Source: Ulvibacter sp. MAR_2010_11 (GTDB lineage: Bacteria; Bacteroidota; Bacteroidia; Flavobacteriales; Flavobacteriaceae). Taken from it: 64,000 bases of DNA. The notes below the pieces were generated by a model, which was not told where the DNA came from, did no database searches, and was given only the letters and a program-made list of their open reading frames with translations. Below are positions 1 to 9,311 of the stretch, piece after piece. The position numbers and the translations under genes were made by a program. The DNA is taken from contig NZ_PHTY01000001.1 in assembly GCF_002813135.1 (NCBI RefSeq), positions 491,501 to 555,500 of the forward strand. Reading direction: 5' to 3'. Positions within the stretch are counted from its first letter, which is position 1; each line of letters starts with the position of its first letter.

Positions 1-2029
1 AACGCAATTCGATATCGTCATCGTCATCGGTATTCACCGAAGTGCGGGACAAATTGGTGTCGCTCTTTTTGGTATCGTCCAAATCAATTCCCATCCGCTT
101 GTACGCAGGTTGCTTTTCTATATCTTCAATCTTGGACGCACTGTTTCTAAACTTGTAATTAAAGTCCTTCATGGTCTTTTTACGCTCCTCACTGCGATCG
201 CGTAATATTTTAGAAATCGGTGCATTCAACGGATCGGCAGGTTCGTTCGAGTCGGTTTCGGGCGCTGCAGGTGCATCGATGGTCTTCTTCTCAAAAACGA
301 TCTCCTCATCGGCTATTTCCTCCGTTTTCTTAACAGGCTTTGCCGCATTCAACATGGATTCCATTTCCTGGTAATCGTCCAGGCTGTATCTCTTAATGCC
401 TTCCCCCGAAACTTCAGTAATTGGAACAACCTCTACATGATCTTTTACCTCAATTTCCTCAATGCGGGAAGTCATAATTTCCGGTTCCTCTTGCTTTTGC
501 TCTTGCTGTTGTTTTGGCTGTGGTTTCTTTTCTGAAGGCGCGTGCAACGGTAAATCGAACATCAAAATCTGATCGTCGTTATCCTGAACTATTTCCGAAG
601 CAGTTTCCTCTTCTTCCGAATCTTCCTCTTCGGCTTCAAAAGCTACTTCTTTGATCACAAAATCTGCTTCTTTTTTTGGTTCCGACTTCGGTTTTAAAAT
701 CACAAACTCGTTTACATCGATCTCGTTGATGAAAACCTGCTCGAATTCGGCCAAATGCAAAATATCGATCACCTCGTATTTTACATCCAGATTTTTAATA
801 AGCTGGGAGGTTTCTATATAGCCTTCAAAAGGAAATTCCTTTTGAGGTGCCGGTTCTTCCTCTTCAAACAAAGTATGCTTTATAACCGGAGCCGGTGTAG
901 CCGCCTTTACTTCAGGCTTTGCCTTTGCAGGCAGTTCCACCGGACTTGCAGTAGCCTTGGCGGTTAAAACCTGCTCGGCACGTTGTTCGTCTTCGAGGGT
1001 ATGAATGATCTTTTTAGATTCGGTATTTACAATTTCATTCTGTTGCTCGGCATTGAAACCGGTAGCGATTACCGTAATAGCAATAGCCGCTTCCAAAGAT
1101 TCGTCTTCGCCAACTCCCATGATGATATTGGCACTGTGACCCGCCTCATCCTGAATGTAATCACTAATTTCACCAATCTCATCGATGGTAATCTCTTCAC
1201 TTCCCGAAACAATTAATAACAACACATTTTTCGCCCCCCGAATCTTGTTGTCGTTTAACAATGGTGAGTCCAAAGCCTTACTAATGGCCTCCTGAGCTCT
1301 GTTACCTCCTGTTGCATTGGCGCTTCCCATAATGGCGGTACCACTATTGGACAACACCGTTTTTGCATCCCGAAGGTCAATATTTTGTGTGTAGTGATGT
1401 GTAATTACTTCTGCAATACCACGCGCCGCTGTTGCCAACACCTCATCGGCCTTTGAGAATCCTGCTTTAAAGCCAAGATTTCCGTATACCTCGCGTAGTT
1501 TGTTGTTATTTATCACTACCAATGAATCTACATTCTGGCGCAGGTTTTCAACCCCAATATGCGCCTGGTCGTTTCGTAATTTTCCTTCAAACTGAAACGG
1601 AATCGTAACAATTCCCACGGTAAGAATGTCCATCTCCTTCGCCATCTTAGCAATGATAGGCGCAGCTCCCGTTCCGGTTCCACCTCCCATACCGGCCGTG
1701 ATAAAAATCATTTTGGTATTTGAGGTAAGCATGTTTTTAATTTCTTCCAAACTCTCCACGGCAGATTGCTCCCCAATCTTTGGGTTTGCTCCTGCTCCCA
1801 ATCCCTCAGTTAGCGAAACGCCTAACTGTATTTTAATCGGTACCGGGCTGTTCTCCAGGGCCTGGGCATCGGTGTTGCAAATAACAAAATCTACACCTTT
1901 TATGCCCTGACTAAACATATGGTTTATAGCATTGCTTCCGCCTCCCCCAACACCAATGACCTTGATCACATTGGATTGATTTTTTGGCAGATCGAAAGAA
2001 ATGTTGTCAAATTCTGTGTTGCTGCTCAT
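1..2029 (-). CDS. ftsZ: Cell division protein FtsZ (3' end outside window)
   Basis: Tubulin-like GTPase that polymerises into the cytokinetic Z ring. Translating the minus strand from the ATG at 2029 gives an N-terminus beginning MSSNTEFDNI, a glycine-rich nucleotide site (VIGVGGGGSNAINHM) near residues 24-38 and the tubulin signature GGGTGTG near 115-121. The conserved core ends near residue 330. A long acidic and Pro/Lys/Gln-rich linker of over 300 residues follows, with runs such as EEEDSEEEE, as in flavobacterial FtsZ. About 676 codons are visible. The frame is still open at base 1, so only the last few residues, including the FtsA-binding tail, should be missing. It follows ftsA by 59 bp and is the last visible gene of the dcw cluster. 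Confidence 0.97.
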   Translation of the reverse strand, partial: MSSNTEFDNISFDLPKNQSNVIKVIGVGGGGSNAINHMFSQGIKGVDFVICNTDAQALENSPVPIKIQLGVSLTEGLGAGANPKIGEQSAVESLEEIKNMLTSNTKMIFITAGMGGGTGTGAAPIIAKMAKEMDILTVGIVTIPFQFEGKLRNDQAHIGVENLRQNVDSLVVINNNKLREVYGNLGFKAGFSKADEVLATAARGIAEVITHHYTQNIDLRDAKTVLSNSGTAIMGSANATGGNRAQEAISKALDSPLLNDNKIRGAKNVLLLIVSGSEEITIDEIGEISDYIQDEAGHSANIIMGVGEDESLEAAIAITVIATGFNAEQQNEIVNTESKKIIHTLEDEQRAEQVLTAKATASPVELPAKAKPEVKAATPAPVIKHTLFEEEEPAPQKEFPFEGYIETSQLIKNLDVKYEVIDILHLAEFEQVFINEIDVNEFVILKPKSEPKKEADFVIKEVAFEAEEEDSEEEETASEIVQDNDDQILMFDLPLHAPSEKKPQPKQQQEQKQEEPEIMTSRIEEIEVKDHVEVVPITEVSGEGIKRYSLDDYQEMESMLNAAKPVKKTEEIADEEIVFEKKTIDAPAAPETDSNEPADPLNAPISKILRDRSEERKKTMKDFNYKFRNSASKIEDIEKQPAYKRMGIDLDDTKKSDTNLSRTSVNTDDDDDIELR

Positions 2030-2088
2030 ATTGTTGTTTTTGTGAGGTTTTATAATTTATTTTTTTCAATCTTCGGTTGTCCCGAATG

Positions 2089-3423
2089 CTACTCCGCGTT
2101 GTCTAAAAATTCTTTAAACTTCTCGGCCCATTTGTCAAAAAAGCGTCTTCGCTCTTTTGGAGTATCGTCTGTTTCTTCGTCTTCAGTTTGGGCAACTGTT
2201 GTATCCTTATCATCTTTCGAGGCTTCCATTTCGGCAAACGACTTGGGTTGTGGTGTTTTCGATTTACTTTGTAAACTGTTTAACACCAATCCTACCGCCG
2301 TTGCAAACATCGGGCTGGTGGTTTCGGTATTGGTATCGCCCGCCAAATGCTCGTTGGGATACCCAATACGCGTATCCATTCCCGTAATGTATTCGGTCAA
2401 TTGCTTGATGTGTTGTAACTGAGCGCCACCGCCTGTTAACACAATCCCTGCAATCAGTTTCTTTTTTTGCTCCTCGTGACCGTAATTTTTTATTTCCAAA
2501 TACACCTGTTCGATGATCTCCACGACGCGTGCGTGAATAATTTTCGACAAATTCTTCAGTGTAATCTCCTTCGGTTCTCTTCCACGTAAACCCGGAATTG
2601 AAACGATTTCGTTGTCTTTATTTTCTCCCGGCCATGCCGAACCGAATTTTATTTTTAGCAACTCGGCCTGCTTTTCAATAATGGAACAGCCTTCCTTGAT
2701 GTCTTCTGTAATTACATTTCCACCGAAAGGAATCACAGCCGTATGCCGTATAATTCCGTCTTTAAAAATGGCGAGATCTGTGGTTCCCCCTCCTATATCG
2801 ATCAACGCCACTCCTGCCTCTTTTTCCTCCTGACTCAAAACCGCATTCGCCGAAGCCAAAGGCTCCAACGTAATTCCGGAAAGCTCCAGTCCCGAACTTT
2901 TTACACATCTTCCAATGTTTCGGATAGACGAAACCTGTCCTACCACTACGTGAAAATTTGCCTCCAGTCTTCCGCCGTACATTCCGATAGGCTCTTTAAT
3001 TTCAGCCTGCCCATCCACTTTAAAATCCTGTGGCAACACATGAATTATTTCTTCCCCCGGAAGCATCACCAGCTTATGCACCTGATTACACAGTCGGTCT
3101 ATATCTTCTTCGTCGATCACCTCGTCGCTGTTGCTGCGGGTGATATAATCGCTGTGCTGAAGGCTTCGTATATGCTGACCTGCAATCCCTACCACCACAT
3201 CCTGGATTTTCATCCCTGAAGAGGTTTCGGCATCCTGCACAGCCTGCTGTATAGACTGAATGGTTTGTGTAATATTATTAACAACACCCCGATGCACCCC
3301 CAGACTTTTGGATTTACCAATGCCCAAAATCTCGACCTTCCCGTACTCATTCTTCTTGCCGATCATGGCAACGATCTTTGTGGTTCCAATGTCTAATCCT
3401 ACAGCAATGTTGTCTTTTTCCAT
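2089..3423 (-). CDS. ftsA: Cell division protein FtsA
   Basis: Actin-like ATPase that tethers FtsZ filaments to the inner membrane and recruits the divisome. The 444-residue product opens with the phosphate-1 motif (GLDIGTTKIVAMIG, residues 9-22) and has the phosphate-2 motif DIGGGTTDLAIF in mid protein. A second glycine motif (VLTGGGAQL) binds adenosine. The C-terminus is a basic, aromatic helix (RRRFFDKWAEKFKEFL) after an acidic linker, fitting the membrane-targeting amphipathic helix of the family. ATG at 3423 follows the ftsQ stop by 3 bp, so the two are translationally close. Length is usual for the family. Confidence 0.97.
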   Translation of the reverse strand: MEKDNIAVGLDIGTTKIVAMIGKKNEYGKVEILGIGKSKSLGVHRGVVNNITQTIQSIQQAVQDAETSSGMKIQDVVVGIAGQHIRSLQHSDYITRSNSDEVIDEEDIDRLCNQVHKLVMLPGEEIIHVLPQDFKVDGQAEIKEPIGMYGGRLEANFHVVVGQVSSIRNIGRCVKSSGLELSGITLEPLASANAVLSQEEKEAGVALIDIGGGTTDLAIFKDGIIRHTAVIPFGGNVITEDIKEGCSIIEKQAELLKIKFGSAWPGENKDNEIVSIPGLRGREPKEITLKNLSKIIHARVVEIIEQVYLEIKNYGHEEQKKKLIAGIVLTGGGAQLQHIKQLTEYITGMDTRIGYPNEHLAGDTNTETTSPMFATAVGLVLNSLQSKSKTPQPKSFAEMEASKDDKDTTVAQTEDEETDDTPKERRRFFDKWAEKFKEFLDNAE

Positions 3424-3426
3424 TCC

Positions 3427-4143
3427 TTATTTTTTTGTAGCTACTACCTGATTTTCAAACTCCAAATTCACAAAACTGTAAATTGTGAGTGTACTGTCTT
3501 CCTTTGTTTTCTTATAAAAGGCCTTAAAATTCTGAAACTTCTTCTCCATGTTTTCAGGTTTGCCAAATTGTACTAACAAATCGTGTTTTCTCAATTTCAA
3601 ATCGATGGTTCCATCCCGTTTTACATGCAATCCCACCACACTGTTTTTCATAAAGGGATCCTTGTTAATTTTTAAAAGTAGGGGCGTTACTTCTTCAAAA
3701 TTGGAATTGGATGTTCCTGTAATTAATGGCACTCTTGCCGAATAAACCCACGACAATGGCATCTTTTTGCCATCGGCGTCTAAATAATAATTAGGCGAAG
3801 CAGCGACGCGTCCAATTGGTTTACGTTGCTCTATTTTTGCACCTAAGGCGCCATCAACCGTTACAAACACTTCAGCATCACGGATCATAGGGTTTTTTAA
3901 GAGCCTATCCTCCATCTCTTTCAAAACTAAAGTTTCTTTATCGATACTGGTAGCGCTATCAGTATTTTGTATTAACAATTTATTAACCGTGCTAACCGTG
4001 ATAAACGGGTCGCTTTCATCGATAAATTCAACCTCAATTTTCGTGATTTTCCGGATGTCATTTCGGCGTTTTGTAAAGCTGAAAAGAAACACGATAAATC
4101 CGCTTAGCACCAAAAATTTTATGAGTCCCCAATTAATCTTCAT
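3427..4143 (-). CDS. ftsQ: Cell division protein FtsQ (POTRA domain)
   Basis: Bitopic divisome protein that links early and late division proteins. The 238-residue product has a short cytoplasmic start, one membrane segment near residues 9-24 (FLVLSGFIVFLFSF) and a basic stretch. A periplasmic POTRA-like region follows (ITKIEVEFIDESDPFITVSTV), then the beta-domain with the conserved IRDAEVFV and YYLDADGKKMPL elements. Sequence identity to proteobacterial FtsQ is low, so the call rests on the POTRA pattern, topology and position between murC and ftsA. The start overlaps the murC end by 11 bp. Confidence 0.92.
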   Translation of the reverse strand: MKINWGLIKFLVLSGFIVFLFSFTKRRNDIRKITKIEVEFIDESDPFITVSTVNKLLIQNTDSATSIDKETLVLKEMEDRLLKNPMIRDAEVFVTVDGALGAKIEQRKPIGRVAASPNYYLDADGKKMPLSWVYSARVPLITGTSNSNFEEVTPLLLKINKDPFMKNSVVGLHVKRDGTIDLKLRKHDLLVQFGKPENMEKKFQNFKAFYKKTKEDSTLTIYSFVNLEFENQVVATKK

Positions 4144-5488
4144 CGCTCAATTTTTTAGTTATTTTTTGCACTTCTGCACCAATATCGCCCGCGCCTACCA
4201 ACAATTGAATGCGGGCGCCCGATGCCTTCATTTTTTGCACTAATGCTTCTTTTGAAATCAAAGCCTTACTTTCCCGGGAAACCTGATCTAACAACCACTT
4301 GGAAGTGATTCCTTGAATTGGTTCTTCGCGTGCCGGATAAATTTCCAATAACAGCACCTCGTCAAACTGCGACAGACTTCGGGCAAAACCGCTTCCAAAG
4401 TCTCTGGTTCTGCTGAACAAATGCGGCTGAAAAACAATTAATTTCTTGTCGTTGGGATACATTTCACTCACCGCCTGATACAGGGCGTCAATCTCGGTAG
4501 GATGGTGCGCGTAATCGTCTATCACCACCAAATCATCGGTTTTAATTCGATAGGAGAATCTACGTTGCACTCCCTTAAAATTTTGTAAAGCTTCGGGCAG
4601 ACCGGGTGTTGGGATACCGGAAAGAATGGCCATGCCCAAAGCTGTTACCGCATTATGTAGGTTGTGATGTCCGGGGAGATTAAAAACAAGGTCTTTTATG
4701 GTTTCATGAGGTGTTTTCAAATCAAAAATATAGCTGCCGTCATGGATTCGGACATTCCGTGCTTCGAAATCGGCTTCCTCATCCACAGCCACTGTTTGTC
4801 CTTCTAAAGGCAATCCCTTTTTAAAGAGTAAATGCTGTTTATTGGGCAATAAATTTGCAAAACTTCTAAAGGCGTCTTCAATAGTAGCAGAGTCTCCGTA
4901 AATGTCCAAATGATCTGCATCCATGGAGGTCACACAGGCAATATCCGGGCGAAGTGTTAAGAACGATCTGTCAAATTCATCTGCTTCCACTACAGTAATT
5001 TCGGTGCCTTTACTTATAAAATTTGAATTGTAATTTTCGGCGATTCCACCTAAAAATGCTGTTACCGGCATATTACAGGCCGCCATAAGGTGTCCCAGAA
5101 TTGCCGAAGTAGTTGTTTTGCCGTGTGTTCCTGCAACCGCCAAACACAACGTATTTCGGGTTACTTCTCCTAACAGCGCCGCTCTTTTTACTACGGAATA
5201 GTTTTCGGTCTGAAAATGAGTCAGAATACTACTTGCTCTGGGAATGGCAGGTGTATACACGATTAACGATTTTTCTTTATTCCGGAATAATTCAGGAATT
5301 TCCGAAACCGAATCTGTAAACGTAACCCCAATCCCCTCTTGCTGCAAGGCATCGGTTAGTTCACTGGGTGTTTTGTCGTATCCGAAAACATCCTTCCCCA
5401 ACAGCTTGCAATAGCGTGCCAGAGCGCTCATGCCAATGCCGCCAATGCCTACAAAGTAAAAAGATTGTATGTCCCGGATTTCTTTCAT
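4133..5488 (-). CDS. murC: UDP-N-acetylmuramate--L-alanine ligase MurC
   Basis: ATP-dependent cytoplasmic ligase that adds L-Ala to UDP-MurNAc, the first amino acid of the peptidoglycan stem peptide. The 451-residue protein carries the N-terminal UDP-binding glycine motif (FVGIGGIGMSALA, residues 12-24), the Mur ligase P-loop GTHGKTTTSA near 120, the central EADEFDRSF motif and the C-terminal DDYAHHPTEI motif specific to MurC. ATG at 5488 shares a base with the murG stop; the 3' end overlaps ftsQ by 11 bp. Both overlaps suggest coupled translation within the dcw operon. Confidence 0.98.
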   Translation of the reverse strand: MKEIRDIQSFYFVGIGGIGMSALARYCKLLGKDVFGYDKTPSELTDALQQEGIGVTFTDSVSEIPELFRNKEKSLIVYTPAIPRASSILTHFQTENYSVVKRAALLGEVTRNTLCLAVAGTHGKTTTSAILGHLMAACNMPVTAFLGGIAENYNSNFISKGTEITVVEADEFDRSFLTLRPDIACVTSMDADHLDIYGDSATIEDAFRSFANLLPNKQHLLFKKGLPLEGQTVAVDEEADFEARNVRIHDGSYIFDLKTPHETIKDLVFNLPGHHNLHNAVTALGMAILSGIPTPGLPEALQNFKGVQRRFSYRIKTDDLVVIDDYAHHPTEIDALYQAVSEMYPNDKKLIVFQPHLFSRTRDFGSGFARSLSQFDEVLLLEIYPAREEPIQGITSKWLLDQVSRESKALISKEALVQKMKASGARIQLLVGAGDIGAEVQKITKKLSDED

Positions 5489-6594
5489 TAATTCGATTTC
5501 AATAATTTTTCAATTTCGGCTACGATGGCTTTGGTAGCGTTGGGTCGTGCCAGTTTTTTGATATTTTCTGAAAGGGTTTTTTGTTGTTCTTCTGAAGCCA
5601 ATAAGGCAGAGAACTCAGTTTCAAACCTGCTTTCCAATTCGCTTTCCTTTAATAATAACGCTGCATTTTTTTCTGAAATTGCCATGGCGTTCTTGGTTTG
5701 GTGGTCTTCGGCCACATTGGGCGACGGAATAAACAGTACCGGTTTCCCTACCAAACAAAGTTCAGAAACCGACAAGGCACCGGCTCTGGAGATGATAAAG
5801 TCGGCTGCAGCATAGGCCAAATCCATTCTATTTAAAAACGTATGTACCTGTACGCTATCACTTCCTTTCCCGGAATACTCCGCCTCATAATATTTCCCGC
5901 ATTGCCATATCACCTGAACCTCTTTTCCTTCAAAAAACGGTAATGACTTTTCAATTAGTTCATTTATTTTTTTTGCGCCCAGACTTCCGCCCAATACCAA
6001 AAGGGTCTTCTTATTCGCCTTCAGATTGAAAAATTGAATTGCTTCAGCTCGCTTAGTAGTCACGTCCAATAAATCTTGCCGCACCGGATTTCCGGTTAGC
6101 ACCACTTTTTCAGAAGGGAAAAACCGTTCCATTCCTTCGTAAGCCACGCAGATTTTCTTCACGTTCCCTGCCAACCATTTATTGGTAATGCCCGCATGAC
6201 TGTTCTGCTCCTGAATGAGACATGGAACATTTTGCTTTGAAGCAACACGTAGCAAAGGCGCACTCGCATATCCGCCGGTTCCTATGGCTACATCGGGTTT
6301 AAATTTTTTAAGAATTGCTTTCGACTTTAACAAACTGGAAACAAGTTTTAACGGAAAGGCTAAATTTTTAAGCGAAAGCTTTCGCTGCAATCCGGAAATC
6401 CAAAGTCCTTCGATCGCATATCCGGCCTGAGGCACCTTTTCCATTTCCATTCGGTCCTGAGCCCCAACAAACAAAAAAGCAGCATCGGGATAGCGCACTT
6501 TTAATTCGTTCGCAATCGCGACCGCCGGGTAGATATGACCTCCGGTTCCTCCTCCGCTTATTATGAATTTGTATGTCCTCTGTAAATTTTTCAT
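5488..6594 (-). CDS. murG: Lipid II synthase MurG (N-acetylglucosaminyltransferase)
   Basis: Membrane-associated GT28 transferase that adds GlcNAc from UDP-GlcNAc to lipid I, making lipid II on the inner leaflet. The 368-residue product starts with the G-loop [22 protein letters not shown] (residues 11-31). The second G-loop LVLGGSLGA lies in the C-terminal half, and the donor-site segment [13 protein letters not shown] is followed by [14 protein letters not shown]. This is the first gene after the only loose joint in the cluster: 172 bp separate it from ftsW, holding a heptamer repeat and a 33-codon ORF. Confidence 0.98.
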   Translation of the reverse strand: MKNLQRTYKFIISGGGTGGHIYPAVAIANELKVRYPDAAFLFVGAQDRMEMEKVPQAGYAIEGLWISGLQRKLSLKNLAFPLKLVSSLLKSKAILKKFKPDVAIGTGGYASAPLLRVASKQNVPCLIQEQNSHAGITNKWLAGNVKKICVAYEGMERFFPSEKVVLTGNPVRQDLLDVTTKRAEAIQFFNLKANKKTLLVLGGSLGAKKINELIEKSLPFFEGKEVQVIWQCGKYYEAEYSGKGSDSVQVHTFLNRMDLAYAAADFIISRAGALSVSELCLVGKPVLFIPSPNVAEDHQTKNAMAISEKNAALLLKESELESRFETEFSALLASEEQQKTLSENIKKLARPNATKAIVAEIEKLLKSN

Positions 6595-6601
6595 TTCTTA
6601 G

Positions 6602-6703
6602 TTAAATATCACTATTAAGAAAAAAGACCGTTCCACTGCTAGAAAAAAGAAGTAAGACCGACTCCAGTAATTCCAAATAGTTTTTATATTTCATATCCTC
6701 CAT
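6602..6703 (-). CDS. Possible 33-residue ORF between ftsW and murG
   Basis: An ATG at 6703 follows directly on a purine-rich heptamer repeat. It opens a 33-codon frame that stops 7 bp before the murG start. The product begins MEDMKYKNYLELLES and ends in a hydrophobic, Ser/Thr-rich stretch (VLLLFSSSGTVFFLNSDI). I recognise no family. The DNA holds two imperfect copies of a pyrimidine-rich stretch (GGTCTTACTTCTTTTTTCT and GGTCTTTTTTCTT), so this may be repeat-derived sequence or the tail of a decayed insertion and not a gene. The position fits a translatable operon joint, but nothing proves expression. Confidence 0.25.
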   Translation of the reverse strand: MEDMKYKNYLELLESVLLLFSSSGTVFFLNSDI

Positions 6704-6708
6704 TTTTT

Positions 6709-6771
6709 CTCTTTTCTCTTTTCTCTTTTCTCTTTTCTCTTTTCTCTATTCTCTTTTATCTATTCTCTAAA
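6709..6771. repeat. Heptanucleotide tandem repeat (CTCTTTT)n
   Basis: About nine consecutive 7-bp units of CTCTTTT on the plus strand (AAAAGAG on the coding strand). The first five are exact; the later ones drift (CTCTATT, CTCTTTT, ATCTATT, CTCTAAA). The last unit includes the ftsW stop codon at 6767-6769. A 7-bp unit is not a multiple of three, so copy-number changes shift any reading frame through it and alter ftsW-murG spacing. Confidence 0.9.
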
Positions 6772-7957
6772 TAGCCTCACTTAATACATCTAAAGGGTTT
6801 TGTTCTTTTTCTTCAGCTATTACAACCTCTCTTTTGGCGCTAACGCTTAAAATCATTCCCAGCGCCAAACAGGTCATCCAAATGGCACTACCTCCACTAC
6901 TAATTAACGGCAAGGTTTTTCCGGTTACCGGAAACAATTCCACCGCCACTCCCATATTAATGAGCGCCTGAAACACTATGGGTAGACCTACGCCAATTAC
7001 CAGTAATTTTCCAAACATGGAAGTTGCTTTATAGGCAACAATGACCAGACGAAATAACAACAAGAGGTATAGGAATAGTAAAAACAAGCCGCCCAGCATC
7101 CCGAATTCTTCCACGATAATGGCGTAGATAAAATCGGATGACGATTGCGGCAGGAAATTCTTCTGAATACTTTTTCCCGGGCCCAGACCTGTAATTCCGC
7201 CGGAAGCGATCGCTATTTTTGCCTTTTCAATCTGATAATCGGCTTCGGTGTCTTCTCCGTTTGAGAAATTCTCAATCCTACTCATCCAGGTATCTACCCT
7301 GTTCGGAAAAACTCCCGGAAAAGCCTTGGCTGTAAGCACGAACATTGTTAGTAAAAGCAGTCCCGCTCCCAACACAATCAAGAGGTATTTAAAAGGATAG
7401 CCCCCTATAAATACCAATACTACCACCATGGTAAAAATGATAGCCGTTGTCGATAAATTCGCAGGTAAAATTAATGCCAAGACCAAAAACACCGGTAACC
7501 ACAAGGGCAATAGGGTCTCTTTAAAAGTGACCGTTTTATCCTTTATTCTGGAAAGATATCGGGCTACATAGGTTAATAAAACAACACCTGCGAGATTAGA
7601 AGTTTGAAAAGTCACGCCCACAAAAGGAACCCGTATCCAACGACTGGCGTTGGCACCGTCTATGGTGGTTCCCTCGGCCAAAGTGATAATCAACAACAAA
7701 ACGACTACCGGCAGTGCGATAATGGACAGACCCCTAAAATAATGATAGGGAATTTTATGTACTCCGTATAAAATGGTGAAGCCCAATAATAAGTGTGCAA
7801 AATGTTTCAGCAAGAAAGGCAATGTGCTTCCGTCCCCGTACAAATAGGCCAGATTACTACTGGCGCTGTAGACGGGTAAAAAGGAAAACAAGGCGAGCAG
7901 GCCTACTACCGCCCAAATGGTTTTATCACCTTGTATATGCTTAAATATTTGCTGCAT
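6767..7957 (-). CDS. ftsW: Lipid II-polymerising SEDS glycosyltransferase FtsW
   Basis: Polytopic SEDS-family protein of the divisome that polymerises lipid II into septal glycan together with its cognate PBP (FtsI, in the same cluster). The 396 residues contain about ten hydrophobic segments. The family loop GLGPGKSIQKNFLPQSSSDFIYAIIVEEFG lies near 255-285, with the C-terminal signature LPLISSGGSAIW near 350. In E. coli the corresponding region of the SEDS fold holds the catalytic Asp. ATG at 7957 lies 14 bp after murD. The dcw position favours FtsW over RodA. Confidence 0.95.
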   Translation of the reverse strand: MQQIFKHIQGDKTIWAVVGLLALFSFLPVYSASSNLAYLYGDGSTLPFLLKHFAHLLLGFTILYGVHKIPYHYFRGLSIIALPVVVLLLIITLAEGTTIDGANASRWIRVPFVGVTFQTSNLAGVVLLTYVARYLSRIKDKTVTFKETLLPLWLPVFLVLALILPANLSTTAIIFTMVVVLVFIGGYPFKYLLIVLGAGLLLLTMFVLTAKAFPGVFPNRVDTWMSRIENFSNGEDTEADYQIEKAKIAIASGGITGLGPGKSIQKNFLPQSSSDFIYAIIVEEFGMLGGLFLLFLYLLLLFRLVIVAYKATSMFGKLLVIGVGLPIVFQALINMGVAVELFPVTGKTLPLISSGGSAIWMTCLALGMILSVSAKREVVIAEEKEQNPLDVLSEAI

Positions 7958-7971
7958 GAATCATTTCATTT

Positions 7972-9309
7972 TTATAAATTCCGAACGGCATCTTTAAATT
8001 GACGTCCGCGATCTTCGTAGTTTTCAAAAAGATCAAAACTTGCACAAGCCGGAGACAACAGCACAGTTTCTCCTCGACTTGCCATTCTATATGCCACCTG
8101 AACAGCATCTTGCATCGATTGGGTTTCCACCATAATGTCGACTACATTACCAAAGGCATTTATAATTTTTTGATTGTCGACCCCCAGACAAATAATGGCC
8201 TTTACCTTTTCGTTTACCAACGGCAACAACTCACTATAATCGTTACCCTTGTCTTCGCCTCCAACAATCCAAACTGTTGGAGTTTCCATGCTGTCTAAGG
8301 CATAAAACGTCGCATTGACATTGGTTGCCTTGGAATCGTTTATATAAAGCACTTTGTTAATTTTAAGCACTCTTTCCAAGCGATGCTCTACACCTTGGAA
8401 GCTTTCCATGCATTCCCTGATGGTGGTTTTCCTGATTTTTAGCAGGGTGGCTACCGTCGAGGCGGCCATTGCGTTCTTTAAATTGTGCTGTCCTTGTAAT
8501 CCTAGTGTTGCGATTGGCATAGTGAGATTTGTATTATCTATTGTTAGTATTATGTTGTTGTCTTTTATAAATGCTCCTTTTTTCAGTTCCTTTTTTAATG
8601 AAAAAGGGAGTAATTGTGATTGTATGGGATGCTGCTGAAGCCATTTGTTTATTTCCGCATCGTCTGCGTCGTAAATGAAATAATCCTCGGGCGTCTGATT
8701 CATTGCAATCCGGAATTTTGAAGCGATATAATTCTCATAATTGTAATCGTATCGATCCAAATGGTCCGGGCTTAAATTGGTTAATACTGCTATGTGCGGT
8801 CTAAAAGTTTCGATGCCGTCCAGCTGAAAGCTGCTCAATTCCAGTACGAAATTTTCGTACACGTCTTCGGCGACTTCTTCGGCAAAACTCTTTCCTATAT
8901 TTCCGCCCAAAGCCACATTCAATCCGCCTTGTCGAAGCAATTCGTACGTAAGTGTTGCTGTGGTGGTTTTTCCATTGCTTCCCGTAATCCCTACTATGAT
9001 TGCCTTTGTATATTTTGAAGCAAATTCAATTTCAGAAATTACAGGAATACCTTTCGCCTTCAGCTTAACAACCATTGCAGCCGTATCTTTAATTCCGGGG
9101 CTTTTCATAACTATAGTTGCTGAAAGCACCTTCGCTTCGGTATGACCGCCTTCTTCCCATTCAATCTCATTATGTATAAGAACTTGTTTGTAATGCTCTT
9201 TTACTTTTCCGAAGTCTGACACAAACACTTCAAACCCCTTCTTTTTTCCTAGAATGGCCGTTCCCACTCCGCTTTCCCCCGCGCCCAATATGACCAGTCG
9301 TTCTGCCAC
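7972..9309 (-). CDS. murD: UDP-N-acetylmuramoylalanine--D-glutamate ligase MurD
   Basis: Cytoplasmic ATP-dependent ligase that adds D-Glu to UDP-MurNAc-L-Ala. The N-terminal UDP-binding motif (RLVILGAGESGVGTA) lies at residues 4-18, followed by the P-loop GITGSNGKTTTATL, NLSPDHLDRY, the EHRLE motif and the C-terminal SPACASFDLFENYEDRG signature. I start it at the GTG at 9309, which codes just before the UDP-binding motif and lies 2 bp beyond the mraY stop. A longer frame to 9369 would need a TTG start and would overlap mraY by 58 bp. From the GTG the product is 445 residues, normal for the family. Confidence 0.96.
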   Translation of the reverse strand: MAERLVILGAGESGVGTAILGKKKGFEVFVSDFGKVKEHYKQVLIHNEIEWEEGGHTEAKVLSATIVMKSPGIKDTAAMVVKLKAKGIPVISEIEFASKYTKAIIVGITGSNGKTTTATLTYELLRQGGLNVALGGNIGKSFAEEVAEDVYENFVLELSSFQLDGIETFRPHIAVLTNLSPDHLDRYDYNYENYIASKFRIAMNQTPEDYFIYDADDAEINKWLQQHPIQSQLLPFSLKKELKKGAFIKDNNIILTIDNTNLTMPIATLGLQGQHNLKNAMAASTVATLLKIRKTTIRECMESFQGVEHRLERVLKINKVLYINDSKATNVNATFYALDSMETPTVWIVGGEDKGNDYSELLPLVNEKVKAIICLGVDNQKIINAFGNVVDIMVETQSMQDAVQVAYRMASRGETVLLSPACASFDLFENYEDRGRQFKDAVRNL

Positions 9310-9311
9310 TT

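Noticed and set aside
1919-2422. 167-codon plus-strand ORF across ftsZ-ftsA
   Set aside because: Antisense to two well-defined division genes.
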